DNA of 64,000 bases from JAXMCK01 sp046349395 (GTDB lineage: Bacteria; Pseudomonadota; Alphaproteobacteria; Geminicoccales; Geminicoccaceae). Positions 1 to 9,157 of the stretch are shown piece after piece. The notes under the pieces were generated by a model. That model saw only the letters and a program-made list of their open reading frames with translations. It was not told where the DNA came from and did no database searches. Each line of letters begins with the position of its first letter. The stretch's first letter is position 1. The DNA lies in assembly GCA_046349395.1 (NCBI GenBank), contig JAXMCK010000005.1, forward strand, positions 372,001 to 436,000, given 5' to 3'. The position numbers were made by a program, and so were the translations under genes.

Positions 1-263
1 ACGGACTCGACCAGGACCTGGAGCGCCAGCTCGCGCAGCTCGGCAAGGATCTCTTCCTCGGGCCGGCCGTACATCTGGCGATAGCTCTCGACCATCTCCG
101 GCAGGTCCGGATCGGCAGTGAAGGCGTCGAGCTCGGCATCGCTGATCTTGATCTTCGCCGCGGCCTTGGCGGCGGTCGCACCCAGCGCCATGAGCCGCAC
201 GAAGCGGCGCTTCTTGCGCCTGGCTCGGAACTCGGGGTCGAGGCGGTAGGGCATGTCGTCCAT
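1..263 (-). CDS. Hypothetical protein, 3' end outside the window
   Basis: An uninterrupted reading frame of 87 codons starts at an ATG at 263 on the minus strand and runs off the left edge. The visible protein begins MDDMPYRLDPEFRARRKKRR, a very basic N-terminus, followed by an alanine/lysine-rich stretch and then an acidic, helical region (PEMVESYRQMYGRPEEEIL). No family is recognised. Codon use is GC-rich at third positions, like the genes of the region, which favours a real gene. The C-terminal end is missing from the window, so length and function remain open. Confidence 0.5.
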   Translation of the reverse strand, partial: MDDMPYRLDPEFRARRKKRRFVRLMALGATAAKAAAKIKISDAELDAFTADPDLPEMVESYRQMYGRPEEEILAELRELALQVLVES

Positions 264-703
264 TGCGCAGCTGTTCCTGGCCTCAGCAGGCCATCTGAGG
301 CGAGAGGACTCTACGCACGTTCCACGCCCGCAGCCGCACCCGACGGATCTGGTGGCTCGGCGGGAACACCTCGCGGCGGAGAGCCTGAGTGATCATCTGT
401 AAGGATCATACTCCTATAATGGGATGAGGGCAAGATCTATAATTTGTGCTACGTCCCTTCGCTTGTTTCGCGCGTACGAGAGCAATGCTGGACCCTGTGT
501 ACCGAGCACCCATCACAACGCTTATCAGGCGCTGGCGGTACCTCAGCCTCGAAAGGCGTCTCCGGCAGGCCGAAGCAGAGCTTCGCATCTTCTCTACGCA
601 ATAGCGAAGGTCATCTCCGAGCTGCAGGCTGGAGGTAGATTGTGCCTCGCCGATCATATGTACCTTGCGGCTCGAGAGATCGTTCAATGCACGAACTACG
701 TTT
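264..703. other. Intergenic stretch, no supported gene
   Basis: About 440 bases lie between the partial gene at the left edge and the end of the protease gene. The right half (from about 390) is richer in A/T than the surroundings and contains scattered stops in all frames. The short frames here show no recognisable protein and overlap one another on both strands. A TATAAT-like hexamer occurs at 415-420 but has no -35 partner at the proper distance. Confidence 0.4.
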
Positions 704-3700
704 CTAAAGTATAAAATCTCCCGCCACCCACTGTCCTGGTGTGGCGGCTCCGTCCTGGACATGGATTTCCATCTCCGGTGCGGTGGTCCCCGACAGGTTC
801 ACCTGCACGATCGTATCCGAACCGCTGGCCAAGACCCGCACCTGCCCGACGCCGCTGAATGCGCCCGTCCCCTTGAAGCTCAACATCCCGGCATAGACGT
901 CGGCCAGGTCGATTCGGTCCCCGGTATTAGCACCGACGCCGGTGAAGTCGGTGATCCAGTCGGCATTGGCCCCAACGGCACTGTCGGCGGCCGTGTTGAA
1001 GTCAAACAAGTCGTTACCGGCATTGCCCTTCAGCGTGTCCTTGCCGAAACCACCAGTCAGCGTATTAGCGTCACTACTGCCAATCAGGCTATCGGCCAGG
1101 GCGGTGCCAATCACGTTCTCGATGCTTGCGAGCGTGTCCTTTCCGGCGCCACCCGTAGCCTGCGCCGTGGTGAGGGCGAGGTTGACGGTGACGCCCGCCA
1201 CCGAGATGTCAGCGTAGCTCGCAGTGTCGGTGCCCACTCCACCGTCGAGCTTGTCGTCCCCGGTGAAACCGAAAAGTGTGTCGTCGCCGTCCTGACCCTG
1301 CAGCGTGTCGTTGCCGGCATCACCGTAGAGCTTGTCGTTCCCGGCGCCCCCCTGAAGCATATTGGCGCCGGTGTCCCCGCCCAGTGTGTCGTTGTAGTTG
1401 CCTCCGGTCAGGTTCTCGATGCCGACTATCTTATCCTGGCCTAACGCGCCGTTGGACGTGCCCTTGATCAGGTTTGCCTGCACGGCTCCTGTGGCGTCCG
1501 CATAACTCGCAGTGTCGACACCATCCCCCCCGTCGAGACGATCGGCTCCTGTAAAGCCATAGAGTGTGTCGTCACCGGCCTGACCAAGCAGTGTGTCATC
1601 GCCAGCGTCGCCGTATAGCTTGTCGTTACCAGCCCCTCCCAAGATGTTGTTGCTCAGGGAGTCGCCGCCTAGGCTATCAGCGAAGTTTCCACCCGTAATA
1701 TTCTCAATGCTGACCAGATGATCATTACCGAGTGCCCCCTGTGACGTACCATTCTTCAAGTTCGCCTGTACCGGCCCAGCGGCATCGACGTAACTGGCAG
1801 TGTCAATTCCGGAACCGCCGTCGAGATGGTCGTTCCCAAGACCACCCTGCAGCGTGTCGTCTCCACCAAGGCCAAATATCGTGTCGTCGCCCGGACCGCC
1901 CTTGAGATTGTTGGGACTATTGTCTCCCGTAACTGGCTGAGTGTCCGAATCGTCGTTTCGAATCGTCCCCACCGCAACGACTGTGGTCAGAACAGCTCCT
2001 CCGGTTGGGTTCGACAGCGTCACCTTAAAACTCTCATCGGGCTCGATGAGAGTATCCGCCGCAACATTAATTGCGATAGTTTTAGTACTTTCATTCGCTG
2101 CAAAGTTGATGATACCGGAAGGGAAGGCACCCCCAACGAAGTCGACCGCGTTAACTGGCGATGCGCCACTGCCTGCAACAGCATAGGCAACTGCGCCGGG
2201 TCCTGATATCACTCCAATACGATTCACAGTGAAAGTGAAAGCCGTGGAGCCTAGCGAACTACCTTCATTGTGATCTGCATCAAGCGTGGCAATGGACAAT
2301 TCGGTTCTTTTCGGCCCGCCGTCATCATTGATGATTAATCCGCTTTGCACTGCACGAGCCTGATCGATACGTCCGCCATCTGCAGATAAAAGTCGAAATG
2401 TGAGGTTCTCATCACTCTCTGCAACCGTATCACCGTGCAACAGCACCTGCACGGCGATACTTGCAACACCCGGGTTGAATACAACGACACCCGTTGGATA
2501 TTTGCCCGCAGTAAAATCATCACCGCTAGCGGTAGGAAGCGGCCCTTTTTCAACAGCATATTTTACACTTGCTGTCTTGTTGATATTACCCTCCCGAACA
2601 ATTAAATACTCAAGATACTCGCTCGCAGCAGACGTACTTCCCTCAATTTTCGAGTGAGCGCCAAACTCTGCCAATGAAAAGACAAAATCGCCCCTAGGGT
2701 CGAGACCTGAATAAACTACATCGGTCGAGCCGCTAGGCCCCGGCGCAGCGGTAAACTTGTTATCAAACAATGTTCCTAGTTTAATAGTCGTCCCACTAGG
2801 TAGCCATAGATATCCTGCTCTGAATGAAACATCCCTGGTCGTGAAAGAGGAGTTCTCCACTCTAATACGATCACTCACCTCGAAATCGGTAATCTCGTCA
2901 CCATTGAGGCTTCCAGGTGCAGTCGTCGTCCCAAGAGTACCAAGAAATATGTCGGCACCCGTGCCACCTGTCAAAACGTCACCCCGAGCGTCCCCATATA
3001 TCACATCATTGCCGCCTCCACCATCGATTTTGTTATACGCATCATTTCCGTAGATTTTGTCATTGCCAGCACCTCCTATCGCATTCTCAATTAGGCTAAG
3101 GGTTGTGATAGCAAGATTGCCGGGCAGCTTGGTACCTGGCGACTCGCCCGGCAAGATATCAGGACCTATTTGACTCCAACTTCCTGGCTTTAGATCGATG
3201 CGTGCTGAGGTTGTATGGCCTTCCCAGCTTACAGTATCATTTCCCCCATAGTCAAAGATGGTTTCAAATATGTTTTTAACGTTTTCACTCCATTTATAAG
3301 TAGTATTGCCGAGAGATATCTGACTCTTCCCATAGTTCCGTTGTGTAGCGGCTATGTCCAGAAGCATCGGTGTTGTCGGAAAATAGCTCAGAGCGACGCC
3401 GTCAGGATCATCGTTTGGAAAGCTCCGATATGTCATAACAGTATTGCCAGGCCAGTCATCAGTCGCAGCAAGTATATCGCCACCTTCATGCGGATGCTTT
3501 AGGCCAATAGCATGTCCTATCTCGTGCAGCACCGTATAGTACTCAAAAGTGCCAGGGGCGAAACTTGCGCTCTTATATACCCCGCTAAACCACACATCCC
3601 CTGCTTCGGCGATTCGAGCCGGATTTGTCGTGGGCTCGTAAGCCCAACCTGCAGCCTTGACTATCTCGGTGTCTGCCGGATGGGAGACATCGGTAAACGC

Positions 3701-4168
3701 GAATCGGAGAGTGCCGACATTACTCGCCGTCTCGGTGACCTCATTAAAGTGGATGTTCGCCACTGCTTCCCAGGATTTGAGCGCAGCTCGGACGTAGGCC
3801 TTCTGTGTGTCCGTCAGCGACGAAATTTTGCTGGGTTCGTTGTTACCATAAGACGCCTCGAACGGAGAGCCGATGCCAGCAAAGCTATAGTCGATCGTAG
3901 TTCCGCTGGCTGTACCGGCCCACTTGTAGGCCCCGATCAGCGGATTCACCAGTTTGCCCTCGGTGCCCACCACACGAATGGTGGATGTCACTGGCGCCGA
4001 TCCTCCGACCCCTATCCGGGATGTCGAATCTGGCGCTGAGCTCGTGTAGAAGTCGTCAAGAAGCGCTAGACCCAGCAGGTTCGGGCCGCCTTCGTTGAGC
4101 ATCGGGTCACCTGCAGTAATGGAACTTGTCTTTTTTCCCGTGAATAAAATGGACATCTTGGGATCCAC
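704..4168 (-). CDS. Serralysin-like secreted metalloprotease with Calx-beta and RTX repeats
   Basis: A 1154-residue predicted secreted zinc protease of the metzincin (peptidase M10B) type. Residues about 60-280 form the protease domain, with the zinc motif HEIGHAIGLKH at 215-225 and a Met-turn (VMTYRSF) at 244-250. A first block of glycine-aspartate RTX nonapeptides lies at about 365-410. Two Calx-beta-like modules follow at about 500-615 and 623-738, each ending in an IINDD/IRNDD motif. Then come three similar modules of about 95 residues, each with DTASY...SIEN...GGxGNDxLxG, and a C-terminal M10_C/RTX end closing on DFIL. There is no N-terminal signal peptide; family knowledge suggests type I secretion through an uncleaved C-terminal signal, but no exporter genes are in the window. 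It is much longer than classical serralysins (about 480 residues) because of the added Calx-beta and RTX modules. The part encoding residues about 150-750 is clearly AT-richer than its neighbours. Confidence 0.88.
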   Translation of the reverse strand: MDPKMSILFTGKKTSSITAGDPMLNEGGPNLLGLALLDDFYTSSAPDSTSRIGVGGSAPVTSTIRVVGTEGKLVNPLIGAYKWAGTASGTTIDYSFAGIGSPFEASYGNNEPSKISSLTDTQKAYVRAALKSWEAVANIHFNEVTETASNVGTLRFAFTDVSHPADTEIVKAAGWAYEPTTNPARIAEAGDVWFSGVYKSASFAPGTFEYYTVLHEIGHAIGLKHPHEGGDILAATDDWPGNTVMTYRSFPNDDPDGVALSYFPTTPMLLDIAATQRNYGKSQISLGNTTYKWSENVKNIFETIFDYGGNDTVSWEGHTTSARIDLKPGSWSQIGPDILPGESPGTKLPGNLAITTLSLIENAIGGAGNDKIYGNDAYNKIDGGGGNDVIYGDARGDVLTGGTGADIFLGTLGTTTAPGSLNGDEITDFEVSDRIRVENSSFTTRDVSFRAGYLWLPSGTTIKLGTLFDNKFTAAPGPSGSTDVVYSGLDPRGDFVFSLAEFGAHSKIEGSTSAASEYLEYLIVREGNINKTASVKYAVEKGPLPTASGDDFTAGKYPTGVVVFNPGVASIAVQVLLHGDTVAESDENLTFRLLSADGGRIDQARAVQSGLIINDDGGPKRTELSIATLDADHNEGSSLGSTAFTFTVNRIGVISGPGAVAYAVAGSGASPVNAVDFVGGAFPSGIINFAANESTKTIAINVAADTLIEPDESFKVTLSNPTGGAVLTTVVAVGTIRNDDSDTQPVTGDNSPNNLKGGPGDDTIFGLGGDDTLQGGLGNDHLDGGSGIDTASYVDAAGPVQANLKNGTSQGALGNDHLVSIENITGGNFADSLGGDSLSNNILGGAGNDKLYGDAGDDTLLGQAGDDTLYGFTGADRLDGGDGVDTASYADATGAVQANLIKGTSNGALGQDKIVGIENLTGGNYNDTLGGDTGANMLQGGAGNDKLYGDAGNDTLQGQDGDDTLFGFTGDDKLDGGVGTDTASYADISVAGVTVNLALTTAQATGGAGKDTLASIENVIGTALADSLIGSSDANTLTGGFGKDTLKGNAGNDLFDFNTAADSAVGANADWITDFTGVGANTGDRIDLADVYAGMLSFKGTGAFSGVGQVRVLASGSDTIVQVNLSGTTAPEMEIHVQDGAATPGQWVAGDFIL

Positions 4169-4752
4169 CTTAAGTTGAAACTGAGCTCATCGGAACGTAA
4201 AGACAGAGTTGCCGCGAAGCTATCGGGAAATGTTCCTAGTTTAGCGCTCGTAGATTGCGCTTTTGATTGGTTCAACTAAGGCTTCAGCCGACAGGAACAG
4301 CGTTGCGCCCTGTGCGCCATCATCAATCTATGCATCTTGATTTCCGACATCTGCTCGTGTAAAATCACTTGGGCGTTTGCAACGAACTTTCCGATGAACC
4401 CGTACCCGCTCCTCGACCGAACAGCTCCGCATACGGATCCCGCCACGGTGATCCGCCCAGCGTTCGCGTCCGGAGCACGGGTCCAAGGTCTAGCGGCGGC
4501 GTCCTTGCGAGGACGAGCGCCGCGGTCTGCGGTCTTACGGGCCAGTAAAGCCTAGGCAACCGGCCGGGACGCTCCGTCCCGCACGTTGCCTCACCCACCT
4601 CATGCACGAGCGCCCTCGTCGGGCACGGCCCCCGGCGGCCCTGGCACTCGTGCGGGGCAGGACGATCGCTTCGCCTGCAGCGGCGCGGTGGCACCCGCCA
4701 GCGACCTGAAGCATCATCCACCTCGCGAGCATCTCGGGGCGGTGGGGGACGG
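4169..4752. other. Intergenic stretch upstream of the protease gene
   Basis: About 580 bases contain no supportable gene. The first 200 bases are AT-richer and presumably hold the minus-strand promoter of the protease gene. The rest is GC-rich, with overlapping frames on both strands that resemble no protein. From about 4744 the sequence becomes nearly identical to that preceding the DUF4239-like gene at 9492. Confidence 0.4.
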
Positions 4753-4966
4753 ATGATCGATCTGTGGCTGCGGAGCGGCACGGCGGGGATCGTGCTGGTG
4801 CCGCTGGTGCTGTTGAACCTGATCGCGTTCGGCATCGTCTGGCTGACGCATCTGTCGCCCGTACGGCCGTTCTTCGCGACCTTCGTCGGCGTGTGCGGGC
4901 CGTTCTTCGCCGCGGTGTCGACCTTGTTCGGGGCCGGCGGGGGATCCGATCGAGACGGCGGCATGG
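4744..4966. repeat. Direct repeat, left copy (partner at 9483-9820)
   Basis: This 220-base block starts at the gggggacggatgatc motif and is repeated in the same orientation about 4.74 kb to the right. Only scattered base differences are visible over the first roughly 185 bases, then comes an internal deletion relative to the right copy. The two copies bracket the exporter/phosphatase block. It suggests a duplication of the flanking gene when the block was inserted or rearranged. Confidence 0.7.
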
Positions 4967-5046
4967 GCCGAGAGATCGATTTGAACGCTGACGGCGCTGC
5001 CGGTCGCCAATACCCGCAGCCGGTGGGCGCCAGCCCCACCGTGTAG
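4753..5046 (+). pseudogene. Truncated duplicate of the DUF4239-like membrane protein gene
   Basis: The first 59 codons are almost identical to those of the intact gene at 9492 (same start MIDLWLRSGT, same two membrane segments). The similarity then jumps. The bases at about 4930-4966 (gggccggcgggggatccgat) match the intact copy at about 9785-9820, so roughly 120 bases have been lost from this copy. Beyond that point the frame is shifted and ends in an unrelated tail at 5046. The two central membrane segments and the helical domain are therefore gone. It is either a decaying relic or, less likely, a small two-helix membrane protein of 97 residues. Confidence 0.75.
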
Positions 5047-5058
5047 GTTCGGCCAAGC

Positions 5059-5763
5059 TTACCGTGCGTCGACCAGTCGGCCGCGCTCCATGCGGATCAC
5101 GCGCCGCATGCGGTCGATGAGTTGCCGGTCGTGGGTGATGGCGATCAGGGTACGATGACCCGCCGCTCCGATCAGGAGATCGAGCACCCGGGCGGCGTTC
5201 GCCTCGTCCAGGCTCGCCGTCGGCTCGTCCGCGACGATGATGGGCGGGTCGTTCAGGAGGGCTCGTGCGATCGCCACACGCTGTTGTTCGCCACGCGAGA
5301 GGGCGGCGACATCGGGGCGCGAGAGGGAGACACCCACGAGGTCGAGAAGTGCATGGGCGCGCTCGACCTCCTTCGGGCTAGGCCCGAGGGCGGAGAAATA
5401 GCAGGGCAGGAGCACGTTCCCGAGAGGGGTCATGCCCGGCACGAGATGGAAGTCCTGGAACACGAAGCCGACACATCTGCGCCGCCATGCGTCGCGGGAC
5501 GGTTCGGAGAGGTGGGCGAGATCGACCGTTCCCCAGCGCACCGAGCCGGTATCGGGGCGGGTGATGCCGGTCAGGACATAACCGAGCGTCGTCTTCCCGG
5601 AGCCCGACGGCCCCACGAGAGCCACATGGTCGCCGGGGTCGATGGTCAGCCGATCGACGTCGAGAGCCGGTGCCGCATCCGCACCGAACGAGACGCGCAG
5701 CCCCGCCGCGACGAGAGGGAGGCCCTCGATCGCCGACCGAGTTAGCGTTTGCCTTTCTGTCAT
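5059..5763 (-). CDS. ABC transporter ATP-binding protein, LolD/MacB type
   Basis: A 234-residue ATPase. Visible motifs are Walker A (GPSGSGKTT), the Q-loop (FVFQDFHL), an ABC signature of the form LSRGEQQRVAIARAL, Walker B (IIVADEPTASLD) and the H-loop (AITHD). This set is characteristic of the LolD/MacB/FtsE group that powers FtsX-like permeases. The start was placed at the ATG at 5763 (MTERQTLTR), which leaves a 65-base gap to the divergent alkaline phosphatase gene; a longer frame reads through the promoter region and is unlikely. The matching FtsX-like permease is at 7825 on the opposite strand, so the two subunits of the presumed transporter are not in one operon. The substrate cannot be deduced. 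Confidence 0.88.
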   Translation of the reverse strand: MTERQTLTRSAIEGLPLVAAGLRVSFGADAAPALDVDRLTIDPGDHVALVGPSGSGKTTLGYVLTGITRPDTGSVRWGTVDLAHLSEPSRDAWRRRCVGFVFQDFHLVPGMTPLGNVLLPCYFSALGPSPKEVERAHALLDLVGVSLSRPDVAALSRGEQQRVAIARALLNDPPIIVADEPTASLDEANAARVLDLLIGAAGHRTLIAITHDRQLIDRMRRVIRMERGRLVDAR

Positions 5764-5828
5764 CGAACGGTCACAAAGTCGTTCCTTGGGTCGCAACGCG
5801 ATCCAACAACGGACAAGGGAGGAAGCTC

Positions 5829-7376
5829 GTGAAGCAGGCACGGAAGTGGCGGGCAACGGTCCTGGCGGCGTCCACGGCAATCATCGCCTCGGCGTCGTGG
5901 CAGGTCCGAGCCGAAAGTGCCAAGCTCGTCCAGGGCGACGATCCGTACTTCAAGCAGGCGCAGGGCCAGCTGCAGCGCATTCTGACCCAGCAGAACAACA
6001 CGAACCGGGCAAAGAACGTCATCCTCATCGTCGGCGACGGCATGGGCTTCTCCACGGTCACCGCCGCCAGGATCTTCGAAGGCCAGCAGCGCGGGGTGGA
6101 CGGCGAGTCGAACATCCTGGCCTGGGAAGCCTTTCCCCATCTCGCCGCCTCGAAGACCTATTCGGCCGACGCACAGATCACCGATTCGGCGCCGAGTGCC
6201 GTCGCCATGACGACCGGTGTCAAGACGATCAACGACCTCATGGGCCTCGACCACACGGCGAAGCTCGAGAGCTGCGAGGACCAGAAGACGAAGGCCGTCA
6301 CGACCTTGTGGGAGATGGCCGAGAGCATCGGCATGTCGACCGGCACGGTCACCACGGCGACCATCACCCACGCGACGCCGGGGGCTACCTACGCCCACAT
6401 CGCGAGCCGCGATTGGGAATCGGACGCCATGATGACGCCCGAAGCGATCGAGCAGGGCTGCACCGACATCGCGCGGCAACTCGTCGAGATGAAGTACGGC
6501 GACGGACTCGAAGTGGCGATGGGCGGCGGCCGGCAGAACTTCTTGCCGGCGACGATGAACGACCCCGAGGACGAGGGGAAGAAGGGCAAGCGGAAGGACG
6601 GCAAGGACCTTACCAAGGCCTGGCTGGACCGCTACGGCGACAAGGGTGCCTTCGTCTGGAACCAGACCCAGTTCGACGCCGTCGACCCGGCGAAGACCGA
6701 CCATCTGCTCGGTCTGTTCGAGATGTCGCACATGGAGTACGAGCATGATCGGGAAAAGGACAAGGCCGGCGAGCCGTCCTTGGCGCAGATGGCCGAGAAG
6801 GCGATCGACATCCTCTCGCGCAATCCCGACGGCTATGTGCTCATGATCGAGGGTGGACGCGTCGACCACGGCAGTCATGCCAGCAACGCCTACCGCACGC
6901 TGAGCGACGCGGTGGCGCTGAACGAGGCGGTCAAGACCGTGCTGCGCAAGGTCGACCTCAATGAGACGCTGGTCGTGGTCACGGGCGATCACAGCCACAC
7001 GCTGACGATCGCCGGCTATGCCAGGCGCGGCAATCCGATCCTCGGCATCTCGATCGGCACCGACGGCAAGCCCATTCTCGGCACCGACGGCAAGCCCTAC
7101 ACGACGATCGGTTTCGCCAACGGGCCCGGTGCCTCGAAGGAGCCGCGCGAGCGGCCTACGGTCACCATGGAGGAGGCGATGGATCCCGACTACATCCAGC
7201 AGTCGCTGGTACCGCTGGCGAGCGAATCGCATGGCGGCGAGGATCTGGGCATCTACGCCATCGGGCCCTGGTCGCACCTGTTCCAGGGTACGGTCGAGGA
7301 GAACTACACCTTCCACGTCATGAACTACGCCTCGCAGATCGGCGAGAGGGCCGCCAAGCTGGCGCAGGCGGAGTAG
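5829..7376 (+). CDS. phoA: Alkaline phosphatase (PhoA family), exported
   Basis: A 515-residue phosphomonoesterase. The GTG at 5829 is chosen as start because a strong Shine-Dalgarno sequence (agggagga) precedes it and it opens a good Sec signal peptide (MKQARKWRATVLAAS..., cleavage near RAESA). Motifs in order: the metal-binding NVILIVGDGMGFST, the nucleophile motif DSAPSA with Ser about 120, the metal-site motif IEGGRVDHGSHASNA, and VTGDHSHT near the C-terminal third. The family releases phosphate from organic esters in the periplasm using two zinc ions and one magnesium. The gene is followed after 7 bases by the small exported protein and then the permease, so the three probably form one transcript. 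No clear Pho box is seen in the short divergent region. Confidence 0.92.
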   Translation: MKQARKWRATVLAASTAIIASASWQVRAESAKLVQGDDPYFKQAQGQLQRILTQQNNTNRAKNVILIVGDGMGFSTVTAARIFEGQQRGVDGESNILAWEAFPHLAASKTYSADAQITDSAPSAVAMTTGVKTINDLMGLDHTAKLESCEDQKTKAVTTLWEMAESIGMSTGTVTTATITHATPGATYAHIASRDWESDAMMTPEAIEQGCTDIARQLVEMKYGDGLEVAMGGGRQNFLPATMNDPEDEGKKGKRKDGKDLTKAWLDRYGDKGAFVWNQTQFDAVDPAKTDHLLGLFEMSHMEYEHDREKDKAGEPSLAQMAEKAIDILSRNPDGYVLMIEGGRVDHGSHASNAYRTLSDAVALNEAVKTVLRKVDLNETLVVVTGDHSHTLTIAGYARRGNPILGISIGTDGKPILGTDGKPYTTIGFANGPGASKEPRERPTVTMEEAMDPDYIQQSLVPLASESHGGEDLGIYAIGPWSHLFQGTVEENYTFHVMNYASQIGERAAKLAQAE

Positions 7377-7383
7377 GAACGTC

Positions 7384-7818
7384 TTGGCCGGGCTCGAACG
7401 ACGCGGCCTTCTCGCGGTGATGATCGCGGCGGCGGTGACCGAAGCCCGGCCGGCCACCGCCGCCGACCGCCTCAAGATCCGCGATCTCTACGGGCGGGGT
7501 GCCGCGTTCTCCGAGCGAGCCGAGCAGCTGGCCGCGAAGGAAGTGCAGATCCAGGGCTTCATGGCCCCGCCGCTGAAGCCCGAGGCGGACTTCTTCGTCC
7601 TCACCAAGCTGCCGATGGCGGTCTGCCCGTTCTGTGACAGCGAGTTGAACTGGCCGAACGACATCGTGCTCGTGCGGCTGCGCCGGCGGCAGGACTGGGT
7701 CGACTTCAACCAGCCCATCCTCGTCACCGGCACGCTGGCACTGGGGACCGAGATCGACGAGGAGACAGGATTCGTCAGCCGCGTGCGCCTCGTCGATGCC
7801 GCCTACGAGATGCTCTGA
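7384..7818 (+). CDS. Exported DUF3299-like small protein
   Basis: A 144-residue protein beginning at a TTG 7 bases after the phosphatase gene. The N-terminus is a plausible signal peptide (LLAVMIAAAVTEARPATAA). The core (QIQGFMAPPLKP, then a CPFCDSEL motif, then PILVTGTLALG) resembles small periplasmic OB-like proteins of the DUF3299 kind, which often sit beside MacB-like permeases. The two cysteines in CPFC could bind metal or form a thiol pair. The gene ends 6 bases before the permease start, so co-expression is likely. The family assignment is by pattern recognition and should be tested by profile search. Confidence 0.65.
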   Translation: MAGLERRGLLAVMIAAAVTEARPATAADRLKIRDLYGRGAAFSERAEQLAAKEVQIQGFMAPPLKPEADFFVLTKLPMAVCPFCDSELNWPNDIVLVRLRRRQDWVDFNQPILVTGTLALGTEIDEETGFVSRVRLVDAAYEML

Positions 7819-7824
7819 TCGCTC

Positions 7825-9084
7825 GTGTTCAACCCGTGGCCGCTGGTGTGGGCCGATCTCAGGCGCACGCGTACGGGGACATTGGCGATCGTGTCGCTGG
7901 TGGCGCTCGCCGTCGGCCTCGGGGTCGCCGTCTCGGCGCAGGAGCGGGCGCTCCGGGAGGGCAGTGCCCGGGCCGCGGATGCGTTCGACCTGCTGATCGG
8001 GTCGCGCGGTAGCGAGGTCCAGCTCGTCCTGAGCACCGTCTACCTGCAGCCGGCGGCGATCGATCTCATTCCGGGACGCATCCTGGTCGACCTCGGCGTC
8101 GACCCGGGCGTCGCCTACGCGGCACCGATCGGCTTCGGCGACAGCTGGCGGGGCCATCCGATCGTCGGCTCGACCGCCGACTTCGTGACCCGCCGGGGCA
8201 AGGTGGCCCTGGCCGCGGGACGCCTGTTCCAGCGGCTCGACGAGGTCGTCGTCGGGGCCGACGTGCCGCTGGCCATCGGGCAGCGCCTGACGCCGACGCA
8301 CGGACAGGTGGAGACGGAGGACGAGGATCACCACGACATCGCCTACGGCGTGGTCGGACGCCTGCCGCACCAGGGCACTCCGTGGGATCGGGCGATCATC
8401 CTGCCGATCGAGACGGTGTGGTGGGTGCACGGCCTGCCCGTCGGCCACGTGCTCGACGCGGCCAGGGTCTGGCCCGCGGGTGCGGCAGGAGAACCGGACC
8501 TCGGCGCGGTGCCGATCGGACCGCCCTGGCAGGTGGAGGAACTGCCCGGAGTGCCGGCGGTCGTGGTCAAGCCCACGTCCTTCGCCGCAGCCTACGCCCT
8601 GCGCTCGCAGTATCGCTCGGCGGAGCGCGGCACGATGGCCGTGTTTCCGGCCGAGGTGCTGGTGCAGCTCTACGCACGACTTGGCGACGTCCGCGATCTG
8701 GTCGCGATCATCGCCGTGCTGACGCAGGTGCTGGTGATCGGCGCCGTGCTGCTGGCGGTGCTGGCGAGCCTTGCACAGCGGCGCCGGCTGATCGGCGTAG
8801 TCCGCGCGCTCGGCGCTTCGCGCGGGTTCGTCTTCGCCGCGGTCTGGCTCAACGTGGCCGTCACGCTCCTGACGGGTGCCCTTGCCGGCCTCCTGTTGGG
8901 CTGGGCCGGAGCCCATGCCGTGTCCGCTGCCCTGGCCCGGCGCACGAACATCGACCTGCCGGTGCGGATCACCGGCGCCGAACTCGAGCTGGTCGCCATC
9001 ATCGTCGTGGTGGCCATGGCACTGGCCGTGCTGCCCGCGGCACTCGCCTATCGCGGGTCCGTGGCCGCCGCATTGCGGGCCTGA
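7825..9084 (+). CDS. FtsX/MacB-like ABC transporter permease
   Basis: A 419-residue membrane protein with the FtsX-type layout: one N-terminal membrane helix (about 19-38), a large extracytoplasmic domain (about 40-285), then three helices at about 293-315, 335-360 and 389-410. The cytoplasmic loop RRRLIGVVRALGASRGFV is the conserved coupling region of this superfamily. A GTG start at 7825 lies 6 bases after the previous gene. A histidine/acid-rich stretch (ETEDEDHHD, about 157-165) in the external domain could bind metal. With the ATPase at 5059 it should make an exporter or a mechanotransmitter-like complex rather than an importer. Gene content recalls zinc-linked MacB-type clusters, but this is only a resemblance. 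Confidence 0.85.
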   Translation: MFNPWPLVWADLRRTRTGTLAIVSLVALAVGLGVAVSAQERALREGSARAADAFDLLIGSRGSEVQLVLSTVYLQPAAIDLIPGRILVDLGVDPGVAYAAPIGFGDSWRGHPIVGSTADFVTRRGKVALAAGRLFQRLDEVVVGADVPLAIGQRLTPTHGQVETEDEDHHDIAYGVVGRLPHQGTPWDRAIILPIETVWWVHGLPVGHVLDAARVWPAGAAGEPDLGAVPIGPPWQVEELPGVPAVVVKPTSFAAAYALRSQYRSAERGTMAVFPAEVLVQLYARLGDVRDLVAIIAVLTQVLVIGAVLLAVLASLAQRRRLIGVVRALGASRGFVFAAVWLNVAVTLLTGALAGLLLGWAGAHAVSAALARRTNIDLPVRITGAELELVAIIVVVAMALAVLPAALAYRGSVAAALRA

Positions 9085-9157
9085 CGATGCGCTTGCGAAG
9101 TCGGCACCGACGTTCGAAGACTAGGCTCGAAATCCACCGACAGGGAGGTGAACGATC

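Noticed and set aside
415..420. TATAAT hexamer as a promoter
   Set aside because: No TTGACA-like box at 16-18 bases upstream, and no gene starts downstream on the plus strand.
4365..5056. Two overlapping minus-strand frames of 173 and 224 codons
   Set aside because: They overlap each other and the truncated DUF4239-like copy, and their content follows from the GC-rich repeat; no protein family is visible.
5760..7475. Long minus-strand frame (571 codons) across the alkaline phosphatase gene
   Set aside because: It is the antisense shadow of a clear phosphatase gene in GC-rich DNA; its composition is rich in R, H and D and it shows no family motif.
7318..8916. Long minus-strand frame (532 codons) across the permease gene
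   Set aside because: Antisense to a well-supported FtsX-like permease; low-complexity and charged, without motifs.
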